11,123 nucleotides of DNA from Rhizobium sp. Q54 (GTDB taxonomy: Bacteria; Bacteroidota; Bacteroidia; Flavobacteriales; Flavobacteriaceae), in the NCBI GenBank assembly GCA_943324395.2, contig CALPLL020000047.1, positions 1-11,123 of the forward strand, read 5' to 3'. Position 1 is the stretch's first letter. Each line of letters opens with the position of its first letter. A program made the position numbers and the translations under genes. The notes below the pieces were generated by a model. It was not told the DNA's origin. It worked only from the letters and a program-made list of their open reading frames with translations, and made no database searches. Shown one piece after another: positions 1-6,936 of the stretch.

Positions 1-30
1 CAACCCTTATTTATAGTTGATCCTTCTTAA
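1..30 (+). CDS. accB: 3' end of biotin carboxyl carrier protein (AccB), partial
   Basis: The first 30 bases read in frame 1 as QPLFIVDPS followed by TAA. This matches the usual C-terminal end of bacterial biotin carboxyl carrier proteins, where the last strand of the biotinyl domain runs '(E/D)xxQPLFxI(D/E)'. AccB carries the biotin that AccC carboxylates, and accB directly precedes accC in most bacteria, as here with an 89-base gap. Only nine residues are visible, so the biotinylation site (MKM) is outside the window. The call rests on the short tail plus the position ahead of accC. Confidence 0.75.
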   Translation, partial: QPLFIVDPS

Positions 31-31
31 G

Positions 32-112
32 AAATTATAAATTATGAATTTTAAATTATGAATTGGCAAACCCTTTCATAATTTATAACTTATAACTCAT
101 AACTCATAATTC
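32..112. repeat. Imperfect AT-rich inverted repeat between accB and accC
   Basis: Bases 32-64 are complementary to 80-112 at about 26 of 33 positions without gaps, around a 15-base loop (65-79). Each arm is made of short repeated units such as AAATTATGAATT on the left and TATAACTCATAACTCATAATTC-like units on the right. Most mismatches are A opposite C, which become G-U wobbles in a minus-strand transcript, so the fold would be tighter on that strand. The structure ends seven bases before the accC start codon. It could be a processing or attenuation hairpin inside the accBC transcript, or a dispersed intergenic repeat element; the sequence alone does not decide. Confidence 0.6.
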
Positions 113-119
113 AAAAAAA

Positions 120-1466
120 ATGTTTAAAAAAATATTAATTGCAAATAGAGGTGAAATAGCCCTTCGTGTTATTAGAACCTGCAGAGAAATGGGAATTAAA
201 ACGGTTGCCGTTTATTCTACTGCTGATGCGGAAAGTCTTCACGTGAAATTTGCTGACGAAGCAGTTTGTATCGGCCCTCCGCCAAGTAATCTTTCCTATT
301 TAAAGATGTCTAATATTATAGCAGCAGCTGAAATTACCAATGCTGATGCAATTCATCCAGGTTATGGGTTTCTATCTGAAAATTCAAAATTTTCAAAAAT
401 TTGTCAAGAACATGGAATAAAATTTATTGGCGCCTCTCCAGAAATGATTGACAGAATGGGAGACAAAGCTTCTGCAAAAGCTACTATGATTGAAGCAGGA
501 GTTCCTTGTGTGCCAGGTTCTGCGGGAATATTAGAATCATTTGAACAAGCTCAAAAATTATCTTCAGAAATGGGTTATCCTGTAATGCTAAAAGCTACTG
601 CTGGTGGCGGAGGTAAAGGGATGCGTGCGGTTTGGAAAGAAGAAGATTTATTAAAAGCTTGGGAAGGAGCTCGTCAAGAATCGGCAGCTGCATTCGGAAA
701 TGATGGGATGTACCTTGAAAAATTAATTGAAGAACCTCGACATATTGAAATTCAAGTCATAGGTGATTCCTATGGAAAAGCGTGTCATTTATCTGAAAGA
801 GACTGTTCAGTTCAGCGTCGACATCAAAAATTGACCGAGGAAACTCCATCTCCATTTATGACCGATGAATTAAGAACTAGAATGGGTGAAGCAGCTGTAA
901 AAGCAGCAGAATTTATTAAATATGAAGGCGCTGGAACAGTGGAATTTTTAGTAGACAAACATAGAAATTTCTATTTCATGGAAATGAATACTAGAATTCA
1001 AGTAGAGCACCCAATTACAGAGCAAGTGGTTGATTACGACTTAATTCGCGAACAAATAATGGTGGCAGCAGGAACTCCAATTTCTGGGAAAAACTATTTA
1101 CCACAATTACACGCTATAGAATGTAGAATAAATGCCGAAGATCCTTACAATGATTTTCGCCCTTCACCAGGAAAAATCACTACACTTCATGCGCCAGGAG
1201 GTCACGGTGTTCGTTTAGACACGCACGTTTATGCAGGTTACACGATTCCGCCAAATTATGACTCTATGATTGCCAAATTAATTACCACGGCTCAAACGCG
1301 TCAAGAAGCGATAAATAAGATGAAACGCGCTTTAGATGAATTTGTAATTCAAGGCGTAAAAACTACAATTCCTTTTCACCGTCAATTAATGGATGACGAG
1401 CAATATGTAGCTGGAAATTATACTACTGCTTTTATGGATACATTCAAAATGAAAGATCCGGAATAA
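120..1466 (+). CDS. accC: Biotin carboxylase subunit of acetyl-CoA carboxylase
   Basis: This enzyme uses ATP and bicarbonate to carboxylate the biotin on AccB, the first half-reaction of acetyl-CoA carboxylase in fatty acid synthesis, in the cytoplasm. The 448 residues match the usual length of stand-alone AccC. The N-terminal domain (about 1-114) begins with [18 protein letters not shown] and contains [10 protein letters not shown] (79-88). The ATP-grasp domain (about 115-322) has the glycine loop AGGGGKGMR (161-169), CSVQRRHQK (229-237) and [14 protein letters not shown] (288-301), which holds the metal and active-site residues Glu288, Asn290, Arg292 and Glu296. The C-terminal domain has ECRINAEDP (334-342) and YDSMIAKLI (380-388). 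The short length and the preceding accB tail favour acetyl-CoA carboxylase over a propionyl-CoA or pyruvate carboxylase fusion. There is no Shine-Dalgarno sequence, only an A-run before ATG, which is normal for Bacteroidota. Confidence 0.96.
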   Translation: MFKKILIANRGEIALRVIRTCREMGIKTVAVYSTADAESLHVKFADEAVCIGPPPSNLSYLKMSNIIAAAEITNADAIHPGYGFLSENSKFSKICQEHGIKFIGASPEMIDRMGDKASAKATMIEAGVPCVPGSAGILESFEQAQKLSSEMGYPVMLKATAGGGGKGMRAVWKEEDLLKAWEGARQESAAAFGNDGMYLEKLIEEPRHIEIQVIGDSYGKACHLSERDCSVQRRHQKLTEETPSPFMTDELRTRMGEAAVKAAEFIKYEGAGTVEFLVDKHRNFYFMEMNTRIQVEHPITEQVVDYDLIREQIMVAAGTPISGKNYLPQLHAIECRINAEDPYNDFRPSPGKITTLHAPGGHGVRLDTHVYAGYTIPPNYDSMIAKLITTAQTRQEAINKMKRALDEFVIQGVKTTIPFHRQLMDDEQYVAGNYTTAFMDTFKMKDPE

Positions 1467-1484
1467 AGTGAAATCATATTAAAT

Positions 1485-1516
1485 AAAAAATCCCATTCTT
1501 TCGAGTGGGATTTTTT
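1485..1516 (+). terminator. Rho-independent terminator of accBC
   Basis: An 11-bp perfect stem AAAAAATCCCA / TGGGATTTTTT encloses TTCTTTCGAG, in which CT-TTCG-AG can form an extra UUCG-capped helix. A T-run ends the structure. It starts 18 bases after the accC stop. Bases 1485-1520 recur exactly at 4188-4223. Confidence 0.92.
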
Positions 1517-1532
1517 ATTATTAAAGTGTTGG

Positions 1533-1600
1533 AAAAAAATACTGGAAAATACAATTTCGACTATTTATTTATATTTTAATTGTATTAATGTGCATATTTG
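1533..1600 (+). promoter_or_regulatory. Putative promoter and operator of the Kelch/winged-helix gene
   Basis: A 26-base block (1533-1558, starting AAAAAAATACTGGAAAATAC) matches 3101-3126 upstream of the LamG gene at 23 of 26 positions. A -7-like element CATATTTG (1593-1600, compare TAnnTTTG) follows 34 bases later, and the similar TGGATATTT of the other gene lies at exactly the same offset of 58. If this is the promoter, transcription starts near 1605, between the two possible start codons of the gene. The match is direct observation; binding of a regulator is inference. Confidence 0.45.
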
Positions 1601-1650
1601 TAAATGTTAAATTATTTAAGGCATTTAATTATTCCCTCATTTTAATTTCT

Positions 1651-3009
1651 ATGCGTTCTACCTTGTTCACTTTTTTATTACTTTGTTTGGCTCCTTTTAC
1701 CATCAAAGCTCAAAAACTGGAATTTGACGGTGAGTTTCTATTGTTTAGAGAAGCCAAAACCAAACAACCCGTACTAATTATTGACGACTCTTTGGTTTAT
1801 AAAGGCAATGATATGAAAAGAATTGCTTTTAAACACACCGAATATCCTGCTAAATTACAAGAATACAAGTTTTTTAATATTGGCAATAAAACCTATCTAG
1901 TTCACGAAGGTTGTGGCCCAGTGTTGGAATATAGAAACGATTCGATTGTACGAATTGACAACTCCTTTTTACACAGAAACCAATTTGGCGCCGTACGGTT
2001 TGTTTATAACAATGAAATTTACTTTTATGGCGGCTATGGACTTTTTACTTTTAAGAATATTCTTACCAAATACAATTTTCAAACTAGGGAATGGATCGAA
2101 GTACAAACTAATAGAGAAGAAGAACAAGAACCTAGAGAAGGGGCATATAGTTATCTTAAAGGAAATGATTTATATGTTTTTGGTGGGGTTAAAAAGGATA
2201 ATAATGATATTGTAAATGTAAAACTTTTAGATAATAAAATTTGGCGCCTTAACTTATCAAAAATGCAATGGTTTTGTGAAGGAAATTATTATAATAAATT
2301 AATTAAAACAGAGCCTGAAGTTCCTATTAATGATATTAAAAAATTATATATTACTTCAAGAACTTTTTCTGAAATTGATTTTTATTCAAATAAAATAAAC
2401 ATTTATAATCGAAATTATTTTCCAAATGTTATCAGTACTTATTTAGACGGGAAAACCCTTATAGGTGTTTATCAAATTTCGTCTAAGAAATTTTTTCACG
2501 TCGGTGATATCAGTGAATTTAAGGGAAATTTAAGGGATACTGCTGTATTTATTTATCCAATTAATGAAAGTAACAAGTATTTGATATTTATCTTAATTTT
2601 CTTACTAACACTGATTTTATTATTATTAGCTCTAAAAAACAAACTTAACCCTTTCGTAAAACCTTTTAAAGGAATAATTTACAGTACACAAAAACAAGCA
2701 TTTTTATACAAAGGGAAACCAATAATATTTGAAAAACAAGAGGAAAAAGTATTGTTTTACCTTTTAACTAAATTAAATCAATTTATTTCATTGAACGAAA
2801 TAAATCAATTATTTGAAATTAATGGAAATACAGAAACCATTTCTGCAACTGTAAAAAGGCGAGAACAAGCTGTTTCTGGATTATTGACTAAAGTTTCTAA
2901 AATTACAGGAATAGAAGAACAAAAATTAATTATAGAACAAAAAAATAGCGAAGACAAACGTATAAAAGATATAATGTTACTGCCTAATCTTCTAAAAACA
3001 GACTCCTAA
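1651..3009 (+). CDS. Exported Kelch-like sensor with transmembrane helix and cytoplasmic winged-helix-like domain
   Basis: The start at 1651 gives 452 residues and a clean signal peptide (MRSTLFTFLLLCLAPFTIKA, then Q21). The frame stays open upstream to an ATG at 1588, but that start would put 21 extra residues before the signal and probably lies upstream of the promoter. Residues 22-305 look extracytoplasmic, with two clear Kelch-type strands, IYFYGGYG (123-130) and LYVFGGVKK (174-182), and tryptophans after each (148, 198, 207). A single transmembrane helix (about 310-328) precedes the basic stop KNKLNPFVKPFK. The tail (about 340-452) resembles a winged-helix DNA-binding domain: a short strand region, helices from EKQEEKVLFYLLTKL (361-375) and SLNEINQLFEI, and a basic helix KRREQAVSGLLTKVSKITG (402-420). 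The order sensor, membrane, DNA-binding domain suggests a one-component membrane regulator. Family membership is judged by eye, and the ligand and targets are unknown. Confidence 0.75.
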   Translation: MRSTLFTFLLLCLAPFTIKAQKLEFDGEFLLFREAKTKQPVLIIDDSLVYKGNDMKRIAFKHTEYPAKLQEYKFFNIGNKTYLVHEGCGPVLEYRNDSIVRIDNSFLHRNQFGAVRFVYNNEIYFYGGYGLFTFKNILTKYNFQTREWIEVQTNREEEQEPREGAYSYLKGNDLYVFGGVKKDNNDIVNVKLLDNKIWRLNLSKMQWFCEGNYYNKLIKTEPEVPINDIKKLYITSRTFSEIDFYSNKINIYNRNYFPNVISTYLDGKTLIGVYQISSKKFFHVGDISEFKGNLRDTAVFIYPINESNKYLIFILIFLLTLILLLLALKNKLNPFVKPFKGIIYSTQKQAFLYKGKPIIFEKQEEKVLFYLLTKLNQFISLNEINQLFEINGNTETISATVKRREQAVSGLLTKVSKITGIEEQKLIIEQKNSEDKRIKDIMLLPNLLKTDS

Positions 3010-3037
3010 CTATAAGAAAAATTAAATTATTTTTTTG

Positions 3038-3064
3038 AAAACGTCCTACGTAAGGGCGTTTTTT
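3038..3064 (+). terminator. Terminator of the Kelch/winged-helix gene
   Basis: The stem AAAACGTCC / GGGCGTTTT includes one G-T wobble and closes a loop TACGTAA. It is followed by more T residues and starts 28 bases after the stop codon. It separates this gene from the LamG gene downstream. Confidence 0.85.
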
Positions 3065-3100
3065 ATTTTTACAAAATATTAAAAATCATTAAGTTAACCC

Positions 3101-3168
3101 AAAAAAATAGTAGAAAATATAATTTCTAACGATTTATATAAAATCAAATAAATCATTATGGATATTTA
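3101..3168 (+). promoter_or_regulatory. Putative promoter and operator of the LamG gene
   Basis: The block 3101-3126 (starting AAAAAAATAGTAGAAAATAT) differs at only three of 26 positions from 1533-1558. TGGATATTT lies at 3159-3167, the same offset as TGCATATTT in the other promoter region. The bases between are poorly conserved, so the two blocks stand out as the shared parts. The predicted start of transcription is about 20 bases before the ATG at 3192. Common regulation of the two genes is inferred. Confidence 0.45.
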
Positions 3169-3191
3169 AAGAAATTATAAAACTTAAAATT

Positions 3192-4166
3192 ATGAAGAAA
3201 AAATTACTTTTACTCAGTCTTTTTACAATTAATGCCTTAGTGGCACAAGTTCCTAATTATATCCCTACAAACGGATTGGTGGCCTATTGGCCTTTTAGCG
3301 GAAATGCAAATGATTTAAGTGGAAATGCAAATAACGGGACAGTAAGTGGGGCAACACTAACAACCGATAGATTTGGAAATACTAATAGTGCTTATAGCTT
3401 TTCAAATAGTGGAATTTTGATTGCTAATCAATTTTATAATAATGGTTGGACTAATTATTCAATAAGTCTTTGGTTTTTAACAAATAATAACAATCAAAGA
3501 ATGCAAATGATTTTTAACACAAGCCCTCATGATGGTGAAGGTTTAAGTTATTGTCATAATAATAGACCTAATTTATTTAGTCATTGGAAAAATGAAAATC
3601 CTAATATCCATTCCTGGAATATTTTTAGTGCAAATCCACTTATTTACAACCCAATTGACAATTTAGTTTGGTATAATTTAACGATTGTTAAAACTGGAAA
3701 TATATATAGTTATTATGTAAATGGGGTTTTCGATAAAAGCTCAACAACAACAATTTCTGCTTTAAATCAACTTACAGGAGTAAGATTTGGATCAACAGCA
3801 GGGAGTGAATATTTAAATGGCAAACTAGACGATATCGGTATCTGGAACCGTGATTTAACCCAAGCAGAAATTACAGGATTATATACCACTTTAGGCACCA
3901 ATGAAATAACACAAAACAATCAAATCACAGTTTATCCAAATCCAGCCAAACAACAAATCACCATTGATTGTGGTACTATTTTCAATGCAAATGGTTGGAG
4001 CTACAAAATGGTAAATACGCTTGGGCAAGAAGTTTTAAATGGAGAAATAAATAGTCAACAAAATGTAGTTTCATTAAATTCATTAAATGGAACTGGCGTT
4101 TATTTGGTAAAAATTTATGATGCTTCTAATAATTTATTGAATACGAAAAAGATTGCTTTGCAGTAA
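3192..4166 (+). CDS. Secreted LamG-domain protein with type IX secretion sorting domain
   Basis: This is a 324-residue exported protein. A signal peptide (1 to about 19, ending LVAQ) is followed by a concanavalin-like LamG/jelly-roll domain (about 27-232), recognised by GLVAYWPFSGNANDLSGNA (28-46), the strand YSISLWFLT (89-97) and the closing LDDIGIWNRDLTQAEI (212-227). Residues 245-324 form a type A C-terminal sorting domain of the type IX secretion system: VYPNPAKQQITI (247-258), TLGQEV, GVYLVKI (302-308) and the terminal KKIALQ. Such domains are removed on secretion and the cargo is released or anchored at the surface. LamG domains often bind glycans, but no catalytic motif is visible, so a binding or adhesive role is the most that can be said. 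The gene has its own upstream control region and its own terminator. Confidence 0.9.
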   Translation: MKKKLLLLSLFTINALVAQVPNYIPTNGLVAYWPFSGNANDLSGNANNGTVSGATLTTDRFGNTNSAYSFSNSGILIANQFYNNGWTNYSISLWFLTNNNNQRMQMIFNTSPHDGEGLSYCHNNRPNLFSHWKNENPNIHSWNIFSANPLIYNPIDNLVWYNLTIVKTGNIYSYYVNGVFDKSSTTTISALNQLTGVRFGSTAGSEYLNGKLDDIGIWNRDLTQAEITGLYTTLGTNEITQNNQITVYPNPAKQQITIDCGTIFNANGWSYKMVNTLGQEVLNGEINSQQNVVSLNSLNGTGVYLVKIYDASNNLLNTKKIALQ

Positions 4167-4187
4167 AATTTATTTTGGTTTAGTTAC

Positions 4188-4219
4188 AAAAAATCCCATT
4201 CTTTCGAGTGGGATTTTTT
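4188..4219. terminator. Bidirectional terminator between LamG and C1 peptidase genes
   Basis: This is the same AAAAAATCCCA / TGGGATTTTTT hairpin as after accC, with the identical loop. It lies between two convergent genes (stops at 4166 and 4242). A-run and T-run flank the stem symmetrically, so it can end transcription from both sides. Confidence 0.9.
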
Positions 4220-4241
4220 ATTATAAACAATTAGGATTCTA

Positions 4242-5438
4242 TTATATTCCCATCTTTTTAGCTAATGCAGCAGGAATTCCCGCTTTGTTTACCATTAAAG
4301 CAGTAGTTTTATACTTGATAAAGTTTTTAGTCACATAAAGATAGCCTTTGTAATCGTTGGTTGCTCCCCAAGAGTTTTTAACGATGTAATATTCTTTACC
4401 GTCTTGGTCTTTAGAAACGCCCACAATGTGCATTCCATGATCGTCGGTAGTTTGATAATTATCAAATGCTTTTTGACGGATTTCTTCTGTAATTTCCATT
4501 TCTGGTTTTGGACCATTGAATAGGTTTTCTTTTTCTTCAGGGGTCATGTCCTCCACTTTTTTTGTCGGAACGTAAGCAATTCCGTTTTTCCAACTGAAAC
4601 TTTTTTCACTAACATCGGTAGCCCAAGCCACAGTAAATCCGTTTTTTAAGGCATTGTCAATAATATCAGTCATATCATTTAAACGCACGTTGTAAATCAA
4701 ATCAAACGACCAGTTGTCTGGAACCATTAGCATGGTTTTAGTATAATAAGGCGCATTAGAATAAGATGACAATTCTACATATTCATCAGGATTTAATCCC
4801 ACTACTTCCTTTGCAAAAGTTTGAGGCGTATAATTTTTTCCTTTAAAATTGAAATTCTGAGGAACTTGACCTAAGTAAGAATCTATAACTGCTTCATACG
4901 CTTTGATCCAATTTGGAGTTAACTCCCCATTAGGATTTTTCACCGCAGCAACCAATAAACCTTCTGTTAAAGCAGCCATTTCTCCAAATTTATTTTTGGT
5001 AGTTCCGTAATTTAAACCAGTATATACTTCTTGAGGAACTGCTCCGTATTTTTTAAGCATATTTGTTACATCATGTAAAGATCCACCATCGCCTAATGTT
5101 ACCGCACCGTGCATTCTAACGTAGTTTTTCCCTTTTTCAACGTAGGCATTTCGAGCAGAAAAAATTTGTGATAATTCAACGGGTTGTTTCCCAATGCGAA
5201 TCATTTCTGATTCTAAAAACGAATTTCCTGAATAACTCCAGCAGGTTCCTGACGAACCTTGATTTTTAACGGATGTATTAGCAAGGTTGATTACATCGGT
5301 AAATTTAAAACTCTCTTTACTTTTATCGCTTGCATTGACTTTTAGGGAGTTTACTAATATATCCTGGGCAAAATTGGCATTGGTTCCTAAGCTCAAAGTT
5401 AGGATTACTAACAAGGATTGGAATGAAAATTTAATCAT
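4242..5438 (-). CDS. Exported C1 family cysteine peptidase, bleomycin hydrolase / aminopeptidase C type
   Basis: The 398-residue papain-fold peptidase carries all active-site residues: the oxyanion Gln60 and nucleophile Cys66 in QGSSGTCWSYSG (60-71), His337 in DDHGMHIVG (332-340) and Asn355 in VKNSWG (353-358). Other bleomycin hydrolase-like features are ELSQIF (88-93), GDGGSLHD (116-123), and a C-terminal tail ending KKMGI; in characterised bleomycin hydrolases the C-terminus enters the active site and sets aminopeptidase specificity. An N-terminal signal peptide (1 to about 24, ending NFAQ) places this form in the periplasm or outside, unlike the cytoplasmic PepC of Firmicutes. There is no recognisable propeptide. 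It is monocistronic: convergent with the LamG gene and separated by a terminator from the lipoprotein gene upstream. A role in peptide breakdown for nutrition is inferred from the family. Confidence 0.92.
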   Translation of the reverse strand: MIKFSFQSLLVILTLSLGTNANFAQDILVNSLKVNASDKSKESFKFTDVINLANTSVKNQGSSGTCWSYSGNSFLESEMIRIGKQPVELSQIFSARNAYVEKGKNYVRMHGAVTLGDGGSLHDVTNMLKKYGAVPQEVYTGLNYGTTKNKFGEMAALTEGLLVAAVKNPNGELTPNWIKAYEAVIDSYLGQVPQNFNFKGKNYTPQTFAKEVVGLNPDEYVELSSYSNAPYYTKTMLMVPDNWSFDLIYNVRLNDMTDIIDNALKNGFTVAWATDVSEKSFSWKNGIAYVPTKKVEDMTPEEKENLFNGPKPEMEITEEIRQKAFDNYQTTDDHGMHIVGVSKDQDGKEYYIVKNSWGATNDYKGYLYVTKNFIKYKTTALMVNKAGIPAALAKKMGI

Positions 5439-5470
5439 TTTTCTTAAAATTTAAATTAGACTGAAAAGTA

Positions 5471-5477
5471 CAAAATA
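5471..5477 (-). promoter_or_regulatory. Possible -7 element of the C1 peptidase gene
   Basis: On the minus strand TATTTTG lies about 33 bases before the ATG at 5438, one base short of the TAnnTTTG consensus. I found no good TTG/TTTG upstream partner at the expected distance. A promoter is expected somewhere in 5439-5516, because the lipoprotein operon upstream ends in a terminator. Confidence 0.3.
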
Positions 5478-5516
5478 GTTATAAAATACTCATCATTATT
5501 TTAAAAAATAACCAAA

Positions 5517-5546
5517 AAAAAGAGCCACATTCCTGCAGCTCTTTTT
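5517..5546 (-). terminator. Terminator of the receptor/lipoprotein operon
   Basis: Minus-strand reading gives stem AAAAAGAGC / GCTCTTTTT around a 12-base loop, followed by further T residues. It lies 19 bases past the TAG at 5565-5567. That is the stop of the full-length lipoprotein frame and not the premature TGA, which supports the downstream stretch having been part of the gene. Confidence 0.85.
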
Positions 5547-5564
5547 GTATAATACTATTTAGGA

Positions 5565-5747
5565 CTAGTTTCCTAAAATTTTCACGTTGTCAATTTCCCA
5601 AGTAGAAGCTGCGGTTGTTGAAGAGGTATATTTAAATGCCACATAAACAGCACTATTTCCAGCGCCAACGAAAGAACTTAAAGACAAGTTACCTGAATTG
5701 GCATAAACATAATTACCAGCAGAAAGTGTTGCCCCAGTTAAAGTGGT
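5565..5747 (-). pseudogene. In-frame 60-codon tail of the DUF5689 lipoprotein beyond a premature TGA
   Basis: After the TGA at 5748-5750 the same frame runs on without interruption for 60 sense codons to TAG. The tail reads TTLTGATLSAGNYVYANSGN and onward to YVAFKYTSSTTAASTWEIDN, ending KILGN. These are the typical last strands of a choice-of-anchor J / cleaved-adhesin-like jelly-roll domain, where 'YIAFKYTS...TWEIDN' closes the fold. With TGA read as Trp the protein would be 450 residues. The stretch has no start of its own. Confidence 0.8.
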
Positions 5748-6917
5748 TCATGTTACCCCTGCAGCATATGGACTTCCTGAACCAGAATAGTTTTTAGACA
5801 CTAAAACTACAATAGGATCTCCTGTAAATTTATAGGCATTGTCAAACGATAAAGTAGCGGTTGTTAATGAAGATAAATTTTGAACTGGTGAAATCAACCA
5901 ATCTTCATTAGCTCTATTGGTAGTTGCAAAACCTGACATTTTAGCCATTGACCCTGGATTACCAAAAGTAGTGCTGTGTACCCAAACTTCAGCCCCCGTT
6001 ACACTAAAAGCCGTCCAAGAGGCAATACCACCATCAAAAGTTTCATTTAATAATGGTGAAAATCTTGGGGATGTTAATTTAATATCGGCTTCAGTTCTTA
6101 CCATAAATTGGTAATCGGTATTGTATTTTGTCATGATCCCTCTAATTTTTCCACTTCCAGTAGCCACTTGTTTAGATGCAAAATTAGCATAGCCACTAGT
6201 TCTAAAAATCACTGAACTACCGTTAAAATCTTGAATTCTTCTATTGGTAGCTCCACCAATAGTATTTGGATTTGATGGACTTGGATCATAATAAGTACTG
6301 TTAGCAACAACATCATTATTAACAAATTGAACTCTGTCAAATTCAATTAATTTATTTAAATAGGCACCACCACTAATTGCTTGGTCTATAGTTACTAGTT
6401 GAACTAATTGGTCTTCATTTACTGCAGTACAAGTACGGTTAACTGAAGTTTTGAAATCAGTTTCAGACATTCTTCCCACTTCAGCACCTCCTGATGAGTT
6501 GGCATAAAGACCACCAATTCTCATTCCATCGTATTTTACATCTTTATATAAACCATCCATTTTAATTAAAACTTTTCTTCCTGGCTCATAATTAATAAAT
6601 GTAGAAGAGGCATCAACAGGAACACTAAAAGCTTTAGTTCCGTCTAAAGTTTGGAAAGAAATTGATTTAAAGAAATTTCCTCCAATATCACTTGAAGTAA
6701 CATATGCTTCAATTACGTCAGAAACACCTGGTACAATATTGGTGTGAACCGCTACAACTGCTCCAGCAGAAATTTGAGAAACTTCTCTGTTTTTTACTAA
6801 TGAAGTTTCTGAACAGTCTCCAAGGGTAGGTGTTCCAAACTCATCTTTTACACAACTAGTAAACAATCCTGCAGAAAGAATACTAAAAAATACTGATTTT
6901 AAAATTATTGATTTCAT
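5748..6917 (-). CDS. DUF5689-type surface lipoprotein, truncated by an in-frame TGA
   Basis: As read, 389 residues. The N-terminus is a lipoprotein signal with lipobox LFTSC (Cys22). Residues about 40-285 match the DUF5689 type often found beside TonB-dependent receptors in Bacteroidota, which I recognise from features such as IEAYVTSSDIGGNFFKSISF (69-88) and GKIRGIMTKYNTDYQFMVR; an OB-like fold is usual for these. From 290 (LNETFDGG) a choice-of-anchor J jelly-roll domain begins, with EDWLISPVQNLS (349-360). The frame stops at GVT-TGA, where relatives have a Trp ('xTWTxL'), and continues in frame afterwards. A single TGG-to-TGA change (plus-strand C to T at 5748) explains this. It starts 19 bases after the receptor stop, so the two are cotranscribed. 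Without the last 60 residues the jelly-roll would lack its closing strands. A sequencing error remains possible. Confidence 0.85.
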   Translation of the reverse strand: MKSIILKSVFFSILSAGLFTSCVKDEFGTPTLGDCSETSLVKNREVSQISAGAVVAVHTNIVPGVSDVIEAYVTSSDIGGNFFKSISFQTLDGTKAFSVPVDASSTFINYEPGRKVLIKMDGLYKDVKYDGMRIGGLYANSSGGAEVGRMSETDFKTSVNRTCTAVNEDQLVQLVTIDQAISGGAYLNKLIEFDRVQFVNNDVVANSTYYDPSPSNPNTIGGATNRRIQDFNGSSVIFRTSGYANFASKQVATGSGKIRGIMTKYNTDYQFMVRTEADIKLTSPRFSPLLNETFDGGIASWTAFSVTGAEVWVHSTTFGNPGSMAKMSGFATTNRANEDWLISPVQNLSSLTTATLSFDNAYKFTGDPIVVLVSKNYSGSGSPYAAGVT

Positions 6918-6936
6918 ATTATTGTTATTTATTTTA

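Noticed and set aside
1588..1650. Earlier ATG at 1588 as the start of the Kelch/winged-helix gene
   Set aside because: It adds 21 residues ahead of a clean signal peptide and lies upstream of the probable promoter element at 1593-1600.
1913..2215. Open frame of 100 codons on the plus strand
   Set aside because: It lies wholly inside the Kelch/winged-helix gene in another frame, with a low-complexity translation and no recognisable domain.
3299..3337. Tandem GGAAATGCAAAT repeat in the LamG gene
   Set aside because: It encodes the usual SGNANDLSGNANNG loop of LamG proteins and is a normal feature of the fold, not a separate repeat element.
4153..4338. Open frame across the end of the LamG gene and into the C1 peptidase gene
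   Set aside because: It reads through the bidirectional terminator and overlaps two well-supported genes; an artefact of AT-rich sequence.
4331..4516. Minus-strand open frame of 61 codons
   Set aside because: Shadow of the C1 peptidase in a shifted frame, covering the codons of its His and Asn active-site region.
5748..5750. TGA read as tryptophan through an altered genetic code
   Set aside because: Tryptophan is encoded by TGG throughout all the genes here, and flavobacteria use the standard bacterial code; a point mutation or error is simpler.
5740..5760. Frameshift as the cause of lipoprotein truncation
   Set aside because: The sequence after the TGA continues sensibly in the same frame, so no insertion or deletion is needed.
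5917..6114. Plus-strand open frame of 65 codons
   Set aside because: Antisense to the jelly-roll part of the lipoprotein gene; no signal for its own expression.
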